From NCBI GenBank assembly GCA_964384025.1, contig CAYLJJ010000167.1:1-8695 (forward strand): DNA of 8,695 nt, written 5' to 3'. The stretch comes from CAYLJJ01 sp964384025. GTDB lineage: Bacteria; Myxococcota_A; Bradymonadia; UBA7976; UBA1532. The notes below the pieces were generated by a model that searched no databases, was not told the DNA's origin, and was given only the letters and a program-made list of their open reading frames with translations. Positions within the stretch are counted from its first letter, which is position 1, and each line of letters begins with the position of its first letter. The translations under genes and the position numbers were made by a program. This document shows positions 7,474 to 8,695 of this stretch, piece by piece.

Positions 7474-8695
7474 CAGACCGCCTCCTGATCAGGGCGCTGA
7501 GGCTCAGGGGTCCGACGCGCTGATCCGCCGATGGAGAAGCCGGTGAGCTGTCCCTCTTGGATCAGGCCCCACAGCTCATCAGAGAGGACTCGAACGGCGA
7601 GGAGCCAGGTGCCCTTCTTGATGGAGGTGTCGCCCAACTCGAAGTCACCAGGAGCGAGGAAGCTTTCTAGAGCCTTGATCTGCTTATTGGCTCGGACGCG
7701 ATGCATCACGCCCAGGCTGCCGAACTCCTCCATGAAGCGATGGGCGGCCTGACGGACCTCATCAGCGGAGTAGATGTCGCCCTGAGCGTCTACCTCTTCA
7801 GGGACCAAGACGACGCCGAGGACATAGCGCTCATCATCGGGATCGAGGCCCTTGATCAGCGGAGCTGAGAGCGCGAAGGCCTCTTCGGCTGCTTTGCTGA
7901 CAGTGTAGTTGGCGCAGAAGAGGCGATAGGCCTGCTTGGCGCCGCCCGTACCTGAAGCTTCACGGACCTTGAGGCGGAAGACGCGCCCCACCTGCTTAAA
8001 GGCGCGGACATGCTCAGGGGTGTCGTTGAGGACCGCGATGAACTTGCCCTTGATGCCCTTGAGGGTCTGGGCGAACTCCTCAACATCAATCGCCTTGCTC
8101 TTATCGAACCACTCGCTGGGGTAGGGGGGGTCGAGGAAGAAGAAGGTGTCGGGTGCGTCATAGGCCGCGACCGTCTTCTTGTAGTCCTGCTGTAACACCT
8201 TCACGTCGCGCAGGCGCTCAGCGGCGCGCAGATACTTCTCGGGGTTGGTGGTGCTGCCGACGTGGTTCCCTGCGACATGGGTGCCATCTGGCCGAGCATC
8301 ACGAGCGTGAGTGCGCACAAAGACGAGCTTGTAGAAGCGCTCCACATCACCATTGGGGGTCATATCGCGGGCGCGCTTGAAGCTGGCCTCGCTGACTTTC
8401 CACTCAAAGCGTCGAAGGGCCTCTAGCTTGGCGGGGGTCATCCCCTTGATGAAGCGGTGAAGGAAGACGACATCCGACTCAAGGTCGGCGATGACCTCTA
8501 CCTCAGAGGGCTCTTTGACATGGAGCAGCGCGGCGGCACCCGCGAAGGGCTCCACATAGGTCTTGTGCTTGGGGAGCATCGGGAGCAGGCGACGCGCATA
8601 GTGATAGGAGCCGCCGAAGGTGCCAAAGGGCTGAACCTTCTCGATCTCCTCAGCTTCCTCGGGCGACCAGTCCTCAAGCCAAGAGTGTGCATCCT
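7473..8695 (-). CDS. Dam-type DNA adenine methyltransferase fused to XkdF-type prohead protease (5' end beyond window)
   Basis: The frame is open to the right edge: 406 complete residues are visible and the true start is outside. Visible residues 22-37 (PFGTFGGSYHYARRLL) and 46-57 (VEPFAGAAALLH region) match the AdoMet-binding start of D12-class N6-adenine methyltransferases. LDPPYPSEWF contains the catalytic DPPY (188-191), and LFCANY closes the domain near 263. After a linker of about 20 residues comes a domain matching the XkdF/S78_2 phage protease: VLGVVLVPEEVDAQGDIYSA (291-310), then VMHR, FELGD, KKGTWLLAV and TGFSIGG (384-390). His331 and Ser387 are candidate catalytic residues. No ATG or GTG lies between the domains, so the protease is not made separately from an in-frame start. 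The residue after GG is Ser where this family usually has Lys. The protease would mature the procapsid; the methyltransferase would modify adenines, possibly in GATC. Confidence 0.88.
   Translation of the reverse strand, partial: DAHSWLEDWSPEEAEEIEKVQPFGTFGGSYHYARRLLPMLPKHKTYVEPFAGAAALLHVKEPSEVEVIADLESDVVFLHRFIKGMTPAKLEALRRFEWKVSEASFKRARDMTPNGDVERFYKLVFVRTHARDARPDGTHVAGNHVGSTTNPEKYLRAAERLRDVKVLQQDYKKTVAAYDAPDTFFFLDPPYPSEWFDKSKAIDVEEFAQTLKGIKGKFIAVLNDTPEHVRAFKQVGRVFRLKVREASGTGGAKQAYRLFCANYTVSKAAEEAFALSAPLIKGLDPDDERYVLGVVLVPEEVDAQGDIYSADEVRQAAHRFMEEFGSLGVMHRVRANKQIKALESFLAPGDFELGDTSIKKGTWLLAVRVLSDELWGLIQEGQLTGFSIGGSARRTPEPQRPDQEAV
7481..7486 (-). promoter_or_regulatory. Strong Shine-Dalgarno for the scaffold gene
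   Basis: AGGAGG lies inside the last codons of the fusion gene, 7 bases before the scaffold ATG. The stop and start overlap by one base (TGATG), so the scaffold could be translated both by coupling and by fresh initiation, as expected for an abundant assembly protein. Confidence 0.6.

Noticed and set aside
8577..8579. Met at 8579 as the true start of the methyltransferase-protease protein
   Set aside because: Essential methyltransferase sequence (PFGTFGG to ARRLLP) lies upstream in the same open frame, so the start is beyond the window.

Overview
The window is a packed block of tailed-virus structural genes (prophage, free phage or a domesticated relative), all on the minus strand and so read from the right edge to the left edge. 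In transcription order: (1) a DNA adenine methyltransferase fused to an XkdF-type prohead protease, 5' end outside the window; (2) a scaffold-like acidic protein; (3) an HK97-fold major capsid protein; (4) a small basic protein; (5) a head-tail connector; (6) a probable head-closure protein; (7) a small cysteine-rich lipoprotein; (8) a probable HExxH zinc metallopeptidase; (9) a gp10-like tail-completion protein; (10) an IPT/TIG domain joined to a tail-terminator-like domain; (11) a tail sheath protein, 3' end outside the window. The sheath means a contractile, myovirus-type tail.

The genes are almost without spacers. Junctions are TGATG or ATGA overlaps, or gaps of 1 to 12 bases, and most starts have a good Shine-Dalgarno sequence about 7 bases upstream. 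No promoter, terminator, tRNA, CRISPR array or insertion sequence is visible, so the block looks like the middle of one long late operon. No stretch longer than 12 bases lacks a gene.

The host cannot be named from this window. GC content is high (about 60 % by eye), the Shine-Dalgarno sequences are strong, and the Cys-rich lipoprotein resembles the secreted Cys-rich domains common in Myxococcota and related former deltaproteobacteria. That makes such a host plausible but is weak evidence.

Genes 1 to 4 would build and mature the capsid, 5 and 6 the neck, 9 and 10 the head-proximal tail end, and 11 the contractile sheath. Four things stand out: the methyltransferase-protease fusion, with GATC about 2.5 times more frequent than base composition predicts; an XkdF-like N-terminal motif that sits on the scaffold gene rather than with the protease; a second, well-formed in-frame start inside the scaffold gene that skips exactly this motif; and a lipoprotein/metallopeptidase pair set into the neck genes.
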